64,000 bases of DNA, taken from NCBI GenBank assembly GCA_036501365.1, contig DASYAL010000013.1, positions 124,001-188,000 of the forward strand, read 5' to 3'. The notes under the pieces are model-generated. The model was not told the origin of the DNA. It did not search any database and saw only the letters and a program-made list of their open reading frames with translations. The position numbers were made by a program, and so were the translations under genes. This document shows positions 1 to 8,636 of this stretch, in pieces. The stretch comes from CAIKMD01 sp036501365 (lineage in GTDB: Bacteria > Pseudomonadota > Alphaproteobacteria > ATCC43930 > CGMCC-115725). Position 1 is the stretch's first letter. Each line of letters opens with the position of its first letter.

Positions 1-7
1 TGGTCCC

Positions 8-1003
8 CTATTTCAGCCGCTTTGCCGCTTCCTCGACGATACTGGTATCGGCGAATTTCGCCACATCGATATCGATCTTGAGGAAGCCCGCCGCTTTCTG
101 CGTCTCGAGATTGCTTTGCAGCGCCTTGAGGTTCGGGATGTTGTCCGGGTCGCGATAGATGTCGGCCGTAGTGAAGAGCCAGCTCTCGTAGACTGCGGGC
201 GAATTGCGGTTGAAGGCGGCGGCGATCTGCACCGCCTTCTCGTGATTGGCGGGATCGAGATACCAGTGCAGCGCGCGGTCCTCGTCCGCGAAATAATCGA
301 CCAGGGCGGCGCGGTGCTGGGCGATGAACGGCGCGCGCGCCACGCGGAAGAGAATCGCCGTGACCCCCATGCCGTCGCGCAGATAAAAGAGCGGGTGCGA
401 GATCGCCTGCAGCTCGGGATCGAGCACGGTCGAATGCACCGTCGCGATGAGATCGGCCTTCCCCTGCTTCATCGCGTCCTTCATGCTGGCATAGGGAAGC
501 TCGATCTCGCTGTAGTCGCGCTTGTCCTCGAGCCCGGCCTTGCGCAAGGCCGCGCGCATGCCGATGTCGGTGCCCGAGCCGACGGTGTTGGTCGCGGCGA
601 CCTTGCCCTTCATATCGGCCATCGTCTTCACCGGCCCGTCCTTCATCACGACATAGGGGATCGAGAGATGGCCGGGCACGCCGTCCTGCATCTCGTCGGC
701 GATGACGCGGATGTCGGTCATATGCGCGTTCTGGATGGCGAGGCCGAACGAGCCGAAAGCCATCTCGCCGATGTCGAGATCGCCGGTCGCGAGCGCGGTG
801 ATCATCGGCGCGGTGCCGGCGAAATGGATCGGGTCGATTGTGTAGCTCTTGCCGAGATGGGTCGCGAGAAGCGGCGTCTCGCCGAGGATCGGCGTGATCG
901 AGCTGGGCACGTCGCTCCAGCCGACGCGCAGCTTCACCGGATCGGCATGGGTTCGGGCTACGGACAGGAGGAATGCGAGCGCGATGAGCGTTACGAGACG
1001 CAT
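8..1003 (-). CDS. NitT/TauT-type ABC transporter substrate-binding protein (copy 1)
   Basis: 331-residue periplasmic binding protein of the NMT1/SsuA-like family. An N-terminal signal peptide (MRLVTLIALAFLL, cleavage near ARTHA/DP) precedes a KLRVGWSDVPSS start and the ITALATGDLDIG segment typical of this fold. A purine-rich ribosome site (AAGGAAGA) lies just upstream. It follows a close paralogue at 1120-2139 in the same direction, separated by a palindromic repeat; both share the IHFAGT and ALATGDLDI-type blocks and similar C-termini (AGFLKIDID, SIVEEAAKRL). It probably delivers a small organic anion to a permease pair. The ligand is unknown, and cognate permease or ATPase genes may lie left of the window. 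Confidence 0.88.
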   Translation of the reverse strand: MRLVTLIALAFLLSVARTHADPVKLRVGWSDVPSSITPILGETPLLATHLGKSYTIDPIHFAGTAPMITALATGDLDIGEMAFGSFGLAIQNAHMTDIRVIADEMQDGVPGHLSIPYVVMKDGPVKTMADMKGKVAATNTVGSGTDIGMRAALRKAGLEDKRDYSEIELPYASMKDAMKQGKADLIATVHSTVLDPELQAISHPLFYLRDGMGVTAILFRVARAPFIAQHRAALVDYFADEDRALHWYLDPANHEKAVQIAAAFNRNSPAVYESWLFTTADIYRDPDNIPNLKALQSNLETQKAAGFLKIDIDVAKFADTSIVEEAAKRLK

Positions 1004-1017
1004 TTATTCTTCCTTCT

Positions 1018-1106
1018 CGTCATTGCGAGGCTGAGCTTGTCGAGGCCGAAGCAATCCAGGAATTAAGCCTGGATCGCCACGGCCACGCCGTGGCCTCGCG
1101 ATGACG
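1018..1106. repeat. Dispersed palindromic repeat A, copy 1
   Basis: Begins CGTCATTGCGAG and ends CTCGCGATGACG, with inner arms GAAGCAATCCAGG and CCTGGAT, giving an imperfect hairpin in transcribed RNA. The same element recurs at 7563, 11436 and 17069. It fills the spacer between two tandem binding-protein genes. Confidence 0.85.
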
Positions 1107-1119
1107 GCCCCATGGGCCG

Positions 1120-2139
1120 TCACTTCCCGTTCACGCGCTTGGCCGCTTCCTGGACGATGCTGAGATCGCTGATCTTCTTCGCATCGAGATCGATTTTGAG
1201 AAAGCCCGCTTCCTTCTGCGCTTTGACGTTGCGCTGCAGCGCCTCGACATTCGGCTTGTCGTTCGGATCGTGATAGAGGTCCTTGTCCGTCTTCCAGATA
1301 TAGGCATCGTAGAACGCGGCCGGCTTCTTGTTGAAATCGGACACGATTTTGAGCGCGGCCGCGCGGTTCTTCGGATCGAGATACCAGTGCCATTCGCGGA
1401 TCTCGTCCTCGAAATAGTCGACCATGGCGGCGCGCTTCTTGGCGATGTCGCCCTCGCGCGCGGCACGCATCAGGATCTGCGTCGGACCGCCCATCGCCTG
1501 GCGCAGATCGAATAGCGACCGTACCTGCGCGAGGAAATCGGGATCGTTGGTCATTTCCGAGACCGTCGTCGTCATCGCGACCTTTCCCGAGGTCAGCAGC
1601 TGCTCCTGATTGGAGAAATTCGCTTCGACGACGTTGTAGTCGCGCTGCGCCTCAAGCCCGTGGCGGCGCAGGAAAGCGCGCATGCCGATATCGATGCCGG
1701 CGCCGATGACGTTGACCGAGACGCTCTGTCCTTTGAGATCCTCGATCTTCTTGATCGGCCCGTCCTTCATCACCACGAAGGGTCCGGAATAGGAATTCGG
1801 CGTGACGCCATCCTGCAGCGAATCCGCGATCATGCGCAGATCGGTCATATGCGCGTTCTGGATCGCGAGCGCGAGCGAGGAAAAGCTGAGCTCGGCGATG
1901 TCAAGATCGCCCGAGGCAAGCGCGGTGATCTGCGGCGTCGTGCCGGCGAAATGGATCGCGTTGAGGGTGTAGGTCTTGCCGTAGTGCTTGGTCACGTCCT
2001 GCTTGGCGGCGAAGATCGGGACCAGCGAGGTCGGCACGGTGATCCAGCCGATGCTCAGCGGCACGGGCTCGGCGGCGCGCGCCGCAACGCCCGCGACCAT
2101 GACAACGATGGTGACGACGGTCAGCAGGATGCGGCGCAT
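1120..2139 (-). CDS. NitT/TauT-type ABC transporter substrate-binding protein (copy 2)
   Basis: 339 residues. The start at 2139 (MRRILLTVV) is preferred over an in-frame ATG 36 bases upstream because GGGAGGAACAGCG directly precedes it and it places the signal peptide (cleavage near ARAAEP) at the N-terminus. The NMT1-type fold is visible as PLSIGWITVPTS, IHFAGTTPQITALASGDLDI and the VMKDGPIKKIEDLKGQSV hinge region. It is clearly homologous to the downstream gene at 8-1003, so this is a tandem duplication. No permease or ATPase is adjacent on this side. Confidence 0.88.
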   Translation of the reverse strand: MRRILLTVVTIVVMVAGVAARAAEPVPLSIGWITVPTSLVPIFAAKQDVTKHYGKTYTLNAIHFAGTTPQITALASGDLDIAELSFSSLALAIQNAHMTDLRMIADSLQDGVTPNSYSGPFVVMKDGPIKKIEDLKGQSVSVNVIGAGIDIGMRAFLRRHGLEAQRDYNVVEANFSNQEQLLTSGKVAMTTTVSEMTNDPDFLAQVRSLFDLRQAMGGPTQILMRAAREGDIAKKRAAMVDYFEDEIREWHWYLDPKNRAAALKIVSDFNKKPAAFYDAYIWKTDKDLYHDPNDKPNVEALQRNVKAQKEAGFLKIDLDAKKISDLSIVQEAAKRVNGK

Positions 2140-2383
2140 CGCTGTTCCTCCCTGTTCAGGCTTCGTTGCCGCCACCCTATGCCAAGGCCGCGGCGAAGGA
2201 AAGTGCGGCCGAAAAGCGCTTTCGCTTGGCGGGGGGAATGGCTAGCGTCGGACGATGAAGCCGCCGTCGGACGCCAAGGCGGCCGCGAGACCATGATCGG
2301 ATGGGACGAAATCGTCGTTCGATTCCGTTCCATCCGTGAATCATGGTCTAAGTTTGTGGATCGTGCTCCAGGGAGGCGCGTGG

Positions 2384-3136
2384 ATGCTGACGTTGTATCA
2401 CTACTGGAGTTCTGTCTGCTCGCAAAAGGCGCGCATGTGCCTCGCCGAGAAGAAGCTGCCGTACCAGAGCAAGCACATCGATCTCTTCACCTTCGAGCAT
2501 TGGGAGCCGTTCTACCGCAAGATCAACCCGAAGGGCGTGGTGCCGGCGCTCGATCACGACGGCCGGATCGTCATCGAATCGAACGTCATCCTCGAATATC
2601 TCGACGACGCCTTCCCCGAGATCGGGCTGCGCCCGGCCGATCCTTACGCCAAGGCGGTGATGCGCATCTGGCTCTTCAATTCGGAAGAGATCGCGCATGC
2701 GAACGTCAACACGGCCTCGTACAATCCGCGCCATGCGGTGCGTCTCGCGCAGAAGCCCTATACGCAAGAGCAGCTCGATCGCGCCGCGGCCAATTGCCCC
2801 AACCCGATCATCAAGGCGCGCTTTCTCCATCGCCAGGCGCACGGCGTCTCCGAGGCCGAGGAAAACGCGGCCTATACCGCGCTCGATTATCTCCTCGGCA
2901 TGATGGAGAACGCGCTCGCCGCCGGGCCCTGGCTCGCCGGCAACGAATATTCGCTCGCCGATATCGCGATGGCGCCGTTCATCAACCGCATCGAGGTGCT
3001 GAAGCGACCCGAGATGGTCGGCGCGGCCAAGCGCCCGCGGCTCGCTGAGTGGTGGCAGCGCGTCCAGGCGCGGCCGGCGTTCCAGGAGGCTTTCGCCTTC
3101 GCCAATCCCGACAAAAGCGACCCGATCAAGCGCTGA
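2384..3136 (+). CDS. Glutathione S-transferase family protein
   Basis: 250 residues; start at 2384 chosen because GGGAGG sits 7 bases upstream and the thioredoxin-fold domain begins at once (LTLYHYWSSVCSQKARMCL). The SVCSQK segment is the usual position of the catalytic Ser/Cys, NPKGVVPALDHDG contains the cis-Pro glutathione-binding loop, and ESNVILEYLDD is the conserved ES motif. The C-terminal all-alpha domain includes the N-capping-box-like GNEYSLADIAMAPF. It lies upstream of an MhpA-like remnant and an amidohydrolase, which suggests a role in aromatic degradation (isomerase or thioether chemistry), but the substrate cannot be read from sequence. Confidence 0.88.
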   Translation: MLTLYHYWSSVCSQKARMCLAEKKLPYQSKHIDLFTFEHWEPFYRKINPKGVVPALDHDGRIVIESNVILEYLDDAFPEIGLRPADPYAKAVMRIWLFNSEEIAHANVNTASYNPRHAVRLAQKPYTQEQLDRAAANCPNPIIKARFLHRQAHGVSEAEENAAYTALDYLLGMMENALAAGPWLAGNEYSLADIAMAPFINRIEVLKRPEMVGAAKRPRLAEWWQRVQARPAFQEAFAFANPDKSDPIKR

Positions 3137-3144
3137 GACAAGCC

Positions 3145-3666
3145 ATGTATGACGTCGTGATCGTCGGCTATGGGCCGACCGGGATGCTGGCGGCGATCCT
3201 GCTCGGCCGCGCCGGGGAACTTCGCGCGATGCAGGCGGCGAAGGCCAACCAGCCGCTCGCGCAGAAGCTCATCGCCTTCCGCGTGCCGGGCTTCGACAAA
3301 GGCCTTGTGGCGCAGGGCGCGCCCGGCGCCGGCGACGCCTTCCCGCAAGCGCGGCTGCGCGGCGAGCGCGAAGGCCTGTTCGACGAGATCGCCGGGCGCG
3401 GCTTCCTCATCCTCGCGCGCGGCAGCGACCCGCTGGCCGCACTTGATGGCGAGACCTGCGCTTTCTGGCAGTCGCTCGGCGGCAAGGTCGTTCGTCTCGG
3501 CGCGGGCGGCGTCGCCGATATCGACGGCCGCTACGGGCAGCTCATGGACGAGTATGGCTGCGACATCATCGTCAAGCGGCCCGATTTCTACATCTTCGGC
3601 GGCTGCCGCGCGGTGCAGGATCTGCCGGTGCTGCTCGCCGATCTTCGCCGCCAACTCCACGCTTAG
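3145..3666 (+). pseudogene. Internally deleted FAD-dependent aromatic hydroxylase (MhpA-like remnant)
   Basis: Starts with a perfect N-terminal FAD Rossmann motif (MYDVVIVGYGPTGMLAAILLGRAG) that passes directly, without frameshift, into what looks like the C-terminal region of 3-(3-hydroxyphenyl)propionate hydroxylase-type monooxygenases (GFLILARGSDPLAALD, FWQSLGGKVVRL, VKRPDFYIFGG, DLPVLLADLRRQL). The family is usually about 500-600 residues; this frame encodes 173. The substrate-binding middle and the second FAD motif are missing, so it cannot be a working hydroxylase. The join is near residue 25 (about 3218). It sits 8 bases after the GST gene, implying a former operon. An assembly collapse is the main alternative. 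Confidence 0.72.
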
Positions 3667-3735
3667 CGCGCCGCCGCGGGATGGCGCGCCACGGGGCCAA
3701 GCCCTATAGTCGGCGCAACAAATCGGGAGGAAGCG

Positions 3736-4671
3736 ATGGCCCAGCCATTCCGCATCGACGTTCATCATCATCCGACCCCCACCGCCGCCATCGCCAACGG
3801 CCGCCGCGCGGTGCCGCCGCATATGAAGGACTGGACTGCCGCCGCCTCGCTCGACGACATGGACAAGAACGGCGTCCAGACCGCGGTGCTGTCGCTCAAC
3901 CATCCGATCGTCGTATGGCCGAGCGACCAGGCGCAGGCGATCAAGCAGGCACGCGAGTGGAACGAGTTCATGATCAAGCAGGGCCGCGACCATCCCGGCC
4001 GCTTCGGTACCTTCGCGGTGCTGCCGATCCTCAATGTCGAAGCGAGCCTCAAGGAGATCGAATACGCGCTCGATACGCTGAAAGCCGACGGCATCAACAT
4101 GATGACCAATATCGGCGACAAGTGGCTCGGCGATCCCTACTACTTCCCGCTGTTCGAGGAGCTCAACCGGCGCAAGGCGGTGATCTACACCCATCCGATG
4201 GCGCCGACCTGCTCGGCCAACGTCCTGATGCCCGAGGTCAACGATTCGATGATCGAATTCGCGACCGACACCAGCCGCGCGATCGCCCGCATCCTCTTCA
4301 GCGGCGCCGCGCATCGCTTCAAAGACATCAGGTTCATCTTCTCGCATGCCGGCGGGACGATGCCCTATATCCTCGAGCGCTACACCCGCCATCCGCTCAC
4401 CGACAAGAAGCTCGCCGAGGTGGTGCCCGACGGCGTCGTCAATTACCTGAAGCGCTGGCACTACGACACGGCGCAGGCCTCGCACCCATTCGCGATGTCG
4501 TCGATCACCAAGCTGGTCAATATCTCGCAGCTCCTCTTCGGCACGGATTTCCCCTATCGCAACGCCGAGGATCACGTGAAAGGCCTGCGCGAATGCGGCT
4601 TCTCGGAAAGCGATCTCCGCGCCATCGAGCGCGGCAACGCCGAGAAGCTGCTGCCGAAATACGCGCGGTAA
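3736..4671 (+). CDS. Amidohydrolase_2 family protein, ACMSD-like decarboxylase/hydrolase
   Basis: 311 residues with ribosome site GGGAGGAAGCG. A TIM-barrel metal enzyme: HxH at the N-terminus (IDVHHHPTP, H10/H12), a third His in VIYTHPM, a fourth in IFSHAGGTMP, and the metal Asp in FGTDFPYR. This is the pattern of 2-amino-3-carboxymuconate-6-semialdehyde decarboxylase and 6-methylsalicylate or resorcylate decarboxylase relatives. Two close paralogues lie at 9075-10052 and 11527-12465, sharing the ADG-WLGDP and ELNRRKAV blocks. A -10-like TATAGT lies 25 bases upstream of the start. Likely acts on an aromatic acid or ring-cleavage product; exact substrate unknown. Confidence 0.85.
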   Translation: MAQPFRIDVHHHPTPTAAIANGRRAVPPHMKDWTAAASLDDMDKNGVQTAVLSLNHPIVVWPSDQAQAIKQAREWNEFMIKQGRDHPGRFGTFAVLPILNVEASLKEIEYALDTLKADGINMMTNIGDKWLGDPYYFPLFEELNRRKAVIYTHPMAPTCSANVLMPEVNDSMIEFATDTSRAIARILFSGAAHRFKDIRFIFSHAGGTMPYILERYTRHPLTDKKLAEVVPDGVVNYLKRWHYDTAQASHPFAMSSITKLVNISQLLFGTDFPYRNAEDHVKGLRECGFSESDLRAIERGNAEKLLPKYAR

Positions 4672-4678
4672 AGCGTTC

Positions 4679-6007
4679 ATGCTCCAGCCGACCAAGCCCC
4701 GCAGCAACGGCCCTGGCAATGGGAATGGGGGCCGCAAGCCGGCCGGCGGTAACGGCGGCCGCAAGATCCCGGCGACCGTCCGCGAGCTGCCGCGCATCAC
4801 GGTCAAGAGCGACACGCGCGACATCCTTGCCCATGCGGCGAAAGACGCGAAGAAGCTCAAGGATTATTTCATCGTCGATGTCGACGCGCATGTCACCGAA
4901 GTCGCGTTCTGGAACGAGATCACCGACCTGATCGACAGCGACGTCTATCGCCACTGGGCGCAGTCCTTCCGCGACCGTGCCGGCGGCGGCGGCACGGCGC
5001 TGATGAATATCTCGAGCGGCATGAGCTATCAGGACGTGTTCGGGCGCATCCCGCACGATCACATGCAGGGCGAGAATTCCGACCACAAGACCAAGCATCG
5101 CCAGGTCGTGCTGACCGAGCGCGCCATGGACTCGATGGGCATCGATTACATGATCGTCTTTCCGACGCCCATGCTGCAGCTCGGTATGCATCCGCAGCCC
5201 GATGTCGAGGTGGTCCTCGGCAAGGCCTTCAACCGCTGGATGACCGATCGCATCCTGCCGCAGCAGCCGCGGATGAAGATGCTGGTCTATCTGCCGTTTT
5301 GCGAGCCCGAGGCCTGTCTCGAGGCGATCAAGGAATTCGGCGACAAGCCCGGCGTGATCGGCTTCTGTATCACGGCGACCCGCTACAAGCCCGTCCATCA
5401 CAACCAGTATATGAAGCCCTATCGCGCGATCGAGGAGACCGGCAAGCCGCTCGCCTTCCATGCCGGCTATTACTGGGGCGATCCGTCGATGATGCAGATC
5501 AACCGCTTCATCGGCATGCACGCGATCTCTTTCGTGCATTTCAGCATCTTGCACATGACCAACTGGATCCTGAACGGCCTGCCGGAGCGCTTCCCGAAGC
5601 TCAAGGTGATCTGGATCGAGAGCGGCCTCGCCTGGGTGCCGTTCCTGATGCAGCGGCTCGACAGCGAATATCTGATGCGCAGCTCCGAGGCGCCGCTCTT
5701 GAAGCGCCGGCCGAGCGATTACATGCGCGAGATGTTCTTCACCTCGCAGCCGCTCGAGACCAGCAATCTGAAGCTCACCGAGGCGACCTTCGACGCGATC
5801 AACGCCGAGAGCCAGCTCCTCTTCTCGTCGGACTGGCCGCATTGGGACTTCAACCCGCCGAACTCGATCGCCAACCTGCCTTTCCTCGCGGAAAAGCAGA
5901 AGCGCAACATCCTCGGGCTCAACGCGGCGAAGCTCTTCGACCTGAAAGTGCCCAAGGGCAAGCTCGCCACCATACCCGATTACCCGCTGCCGGAAGCCGC
6001 CGAATGA
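4679..6007 (+). CDS. Amidohydrolase family protein (COG2159-like) with Gly/Asn-rich N-terminus
   Basis: 442 residues. The first 60 are low-complexity (GNGNGGRKPAGGNGGRK) and probably disordered; the barrel begins at FIVDVDAHVTE (D69, H71). Other expected metal or active-site blocks are LAFHAGYYWG, KVIWIESGLAWVP and FSSDWPHWDF. This is the longer COG2159 type, different from the short ACMSD-like paralogues. It follows the amidohydrolase at 3736 by 7 bases and precedes two NitT-type permeases, so it is probably co-transcribed with uptake genes. Expected to hydrolyse or decarboxylate an imported acid; substrate unknown. Confidence 0.84.
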   Translation: MLQPTKPRSNGPGNGNGGRKPAGGNGGRKIPATVRELPRITVKSDTRDILAHAAKDAKKLKDYFIVDVDAHVTEVAFWNEITDLIDSDVYRHWAQSFRDRAGGGGTALMNISSGMSYQDVFGRIPHDHMQGENSDHKTKHRQVVLTERAMDSMGIDYMIVFPTPMLQLGMHPQPDVEVVLGKAFNRWMTDRILPQQPRMKMLVYLPFCEPEACLEAIKEFGDKPGVIGFCITATRYKPVHHNQYMKPYRAIEETGKPLAFHAGYYWGDPSMMQINRFIGMHAISFVHFSILHMTNWILNGLPERFPKLKVIWIESGLAWVPFLMQRLDSEYLMRSSEAPLLKRRPSDYMREMFFTSQPLETSNLKLTEATFDAINAESQLLFSSDWPHWDFNPPNSIANLPFLAEKQKRNILGLNAAKLFDLKVPKGKLATIPDYPLPEAAE

Positions 6008-6020
6008 CGGCCGTCGTCGA

Positions 6021-6782
6021 ATGAGGCTCGGCCGGCTCCGCGGCCTCATAATCCCGGTGCTGCTGGTGGCGCTGTGGGAGATTGGCTCGCGCGTCGGCAC
6101 CCTGCCCGAAGACACCATGTCGCAACCGAGCACCATCGCGGTCGCCGGCTGGGACGCGCTGCTCGACGGCAGCCTCCTGATCGCGACCGTGCAGACCTTC
6201 CAGACCGCGCTACTCGGCCTCGCGATCGCCAGCATCATCGGCATCGCCCTCGGCATCCTCATCGGCCTCTCGCCGGTGCTTGAAGGGATTATCGGTCCGA
6301 CGCTCGACACCATCCGCCCGATCCCGGCGGTGGCGCTCATCCCGCTGGCGCTGCTGATCTACGGGTTCGGCGTGCGGATGGAGGTACTGGTCATCGTCTT
6401 CGCTTGCGTCTGGCCGGTGCTGATCGTCACCGTCTCGGCGGTGCGCGGCATCGAGCCGCGGCTGCTCGAGATCGCGCGGACGCTGGAAATGCCGGCTTTG
6501 AGTCGCATGCGTCTCATCGTGCTGCCGGCAGCGCTGGCGCGGATCGCGGTCGGCATCCGGGTCAGCGCCGGCGTCGCGCTGGTCGTCGCGGTGACGGTCG
6601 AGATCGTCTTGAACCCGCAGGGCCTCGGCTACGGCATGATCATCGCCGCGCAATCGCTGCGGCCCGAGCTGATGTGGGCCGAGCTGCTCTGGGTCGGCTT
6701 CGCCGGCTGGGCGTTCAACACACTGCTGACCACTATCGACCGGCGCTGGCTGCGGCGCTACCAAACCGGCGGCGCGCGATGA
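6021..6782 (+). CDS. ABC transporter permease, NitT/TauT (SsuC-like) type, first of a pair
   Basis: 253 residues, about six hydrophobic segments. The cytoplasmic coupling loop has the permease signature form (RTLEMPALSRMRLIVLPAALARIAVGIRVS, i.e. EAA...G...I...LP). The DTIRPIPAVALIPLALLIYGFG block is typical of SsuC/TauC proteins. The stop overlaps the next permease start (ATGA). With the second permease and the downstream binding protein it forms an importer, but no ATPase gene is in this operon. Confidence 0.9.
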   Translation: MRLGRLRGLIIPVLLVALWEIGSRVGTLPEDTMSQPSTIAVAGWDALLDGSLLIATVQTFQTALLGLAIASIIGIALGILIGLSPVLEGIIGPTLDTIRPIPAVALIPLALLIYGFGVRMEVLVIVFACVWPVLIVTVSAVRGIEPRLLEIARTLEMPALSRMRLIVLPAALARIAVGIRVSAGVALVVAVTVEIVLNPQGLGYGMIIAAQSLRPELMWAELLWVGFAGWAFNTLLTTIDRRWLRRYQTGGAR

Positions 6783-7546
6783 AGCCGCGCGGCCTCCTCT
6801 TGAAGCTCGGCGCAGTGATTTTCGGCGCCGCGGTCGTCTATCTCTGGCAGATCGCGGCCGATGCCCGGCTGATCTCGCCGGTGTTCTTCCCCTCGCCGAC
6901 CCGCACTTTCGCCGCTTTCATGGCGATGGAAGAGCGCGGCGATCTGTGGCTGCCGATGGCGGCGACGGCGCTCCGCATGTTCTATGGCTGGGTGCTGGCA
7001 TCGCTGGCCGGCGTGGTGCTGGGCGGTGCGATCGCGCGCTCGGGGCCGGTGCGCGCCTATCTCGAGCCGACGCTCGAATTCCTGCGGCCCCTGCCCGCCT
7101 CGGCGATCATCCCGCCGGCGATCCTCTTTCTCGGCCTCACCAGCAAGATGGCGGTGACGGTGATCGCCTTCGGCGCGCTCTGGCCGGTGCTCTTGGGCGC
7201 CTATCACGGCTTTCGCAGCGTCGAGCCGCAGCTCGTCGAGATGGCGGCGGCGATACGTATGCGCTCGACCGCTTTCCTCTGGAAGGTGGCGCTGCCGAGC
7301 GCCCTGCCCGACATCTTCGCCGGCGTGCGGGTGAGTCTCGCGATCGCGCTGATCCTCGCGGTCGTCACCGAGATGCAGGCGGCGCAGACCGGCCTCGGCT
7401 TCAACATCCTGATGGCGCAGCGCAGCTTCCGTAGCCCCGAGCTTTACGCCGGCATCATCGTGCTGGCGCTGCTCGGCTTCCTGACCAACCAGGCGCTGGT
7501 CATGGCCGAGCGCTATCTGCTGCGCTGGCGTACGCTGACGCGGTAA
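6779..7546 (+). CDS. ABC transporter permease, NitT/TauT (SsuC-like) type, second of a pair
   Basis: 255 residues, starting at 6779 in an ATGA overlap with the first permease; an open frame extends further upstream but only inside that gene. It carries LEFLRPLPASAIIPPAILFLG and the coupling loop MAAAIRMRSTAFLWKVALPSALPDIFAGVRV. NitT systems usually have one permease acting as a homodimer, so two different permeases suggest a heterodimeric pore. The repeat at 7563 and a binding-protein gene follow. Confidence 0.9.
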   Translation: MKPRGLLLKLGAVIFGAAVVYLWQIAADARLISPVFFPSPTRTFAAFMAMEERGDLWLPMAATALRMFYGWVLASLAGVVLGGAIARSGPVRAYLEPTLEFLRPLPASAIIPPAILFLGLTSKMAVTVIAFGALWPVLLGAYHGFRSVEPQLVEMAAAIRMRSTAFLWKVALPSALPDIFAGVRVSLAIALILAVVTEMQAAQTGLGFNILMAQRSFRSPELYAGIIVLALLGFLTNQALVMAERYLLRWRTLTR

Positions 7547-7562
7547 CGACCACAGAAACAAG

Positions 7563-7643
7563 CGTCATCGCGAGCGGAGCGAAGCAATCCAGGATTGTAA
7601 GTGCGGTGTGGATTGCTTCGTCGCTCCGCTTCTCGCAATGACG
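7563..7643. repeat. Dispersed palindromic repeat A, copy 2
   Basis: The cleanest copy: CGTCATCGCGAGCGGAGCGA...CAATCCAGG opposed by GGATTGCTTCG...CGCAATGACG, arms of roughly 30 bases around a 16-base loop. Read on the plus strand it encodes MDCFVAPLLAMTT in frame with the next gene and would create a false N-terminal extension. Confidence 0.9.
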
Positions 7644-7658
7644 ACCTTAGGAGCAAGC

Positions 7659-8609
7659 ATGATCGCTCGACTCGCAAGCATCGCCGCCATCGCGCTGGTC
7701 TATCTCGCCATACCGGCCCATGCCGACGAGAAAATCCGCGTCGGCACGCCCGAAGCGACCGGCTTCTCCTTCTCGGTGCCCGATGTCGGCAATGCGACCG
7801 GTATCTTCAAGAAATACGGGCTCGACGTGGAGCGCATCGATTTCGCCGGCGGCGCCAAGATGCATCAGGCGATGGATGCGGGCGCGCTCGACGTCATCAG
7901 CGGCACCGGCTCCGACCTGCTGTTCCTGACCAAGGGTGCGCCGGAGAAAGGCGTCGCGGCCTATGCCAACGATCTCGCCGCGCTGTCGCTGGTGGTTCGC
8001 ACCGACGACACCGCCGTCAAAAAGATCGAGGACCTCAAAGGCAAGACCATCGGCACCAGCACCACCGGCTCGTTCACGAGCTGGATCGCCAAGACCATCC
8101 TCGGCCAGCACGGCATCGCGCCGGATCAATTCACCGTCGCCTATCTTGGCACGATGAACGGCATCGTCGCCGGGCTCCTCGCCAAGAATGTCGACGGCAT
8201 CATCGGCCCGACCGCGCGCTCGCTGCAGCTCGAAAATGAAGGCCGGGTGCGCATCCTCGCCAATGCCGGCACCGAGATCACGAATTTCATCGCCAACATC
8301 GTCTATGCCAGCGATACGATGATGGCGCAGCGCCCGGATACGCTGCGGCAGTTCCTGCGCGGCTATTTCGAGACCATCGCCTATATGAAGGACCACAAGG
8401 CGGAGACGGTGAAGATCACGCAAAAGGCGACGCAGCTTCCCGACGATATCGCGGCCAAGGGCTACGACCTCGAGATGCCGACCTTCTTCACCGACGGCCA
8501 TTTCGACCGCAAGAAGCTGGCGGCAGTGCAGCAATCGCTGGTCGATCTGAAGCTGATCGACCACGCCGTGCCGGACGACACGCTGATCACCGAGAAATTT
8601 CTGCCCTGA
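7659..8609 (+). CDS. NitT/TauT-type ABC transporter substrate-binding protein
   Basis: 316 residues from ATG 7659, which has AGGAG 5 bases upstream and a clean signal peptide (MIARLASIAAIALVYLAIPAHA/DE). A frame starting at 7608 only adds translated repeat sequence and is rejected. The mature part has the NMT1-type layout: IRVGTPEATGFSFSVPD, the MHQAMDAGALDVISG block, the VKKIEDLKGKTIGTSTTGS hinge. It sits after two permeases, so it is the likely receptor for that pair. Confidence 0.88.
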   Translation: MIARLASIAAIALVYLAIPAHADEKIRVGTPEATGFSFSVPDVGNATGIFKKYGLDVERIDFAGGAKMHQAMDAGALDVISGTGSDLLFLTKGAPEKGVAAYANDLAALSLVVRTDDTAVKKIEDLKGKTIGTSTTGSFTSWIAKTILGQHGIAPDQFTVAYLGTMNGIVAGLLAKNVDGIIGPTARSLQLENEGRVRILANAGTEITNFIANIVYASDTMMAQRPDTLRQFLRGYFETIAYMKDHKAETVKITQKATQLPDDIAAKGYDLEMPTFFTDGHFDRKKLAAVQQSLVDLKLIDHAVPDDTLITEKFLP

Positions 8610-8636
8610 GCCCCGTTTCACAAAGGAGAACGCGTA

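Noticed and set aside
2887..4860. 657-codon open frame on the minus strand
   Set aside because: Antisense to the GST, MhpA remnant and first amidohydrolase; composition has no fold or family resemblance.
4517..6340. 607-codon open frame on the minus strand
   Set aside because: Antisense shadow of the COG2159 amidohydrolase and first permease; no motifs.
7608..7658. N-terminal extension MDCFVAPLLAMTTLGAS on the binding protein
   Set aside because: It is translated repeat A sequence; the real leader and ribosome site begin at 7659.
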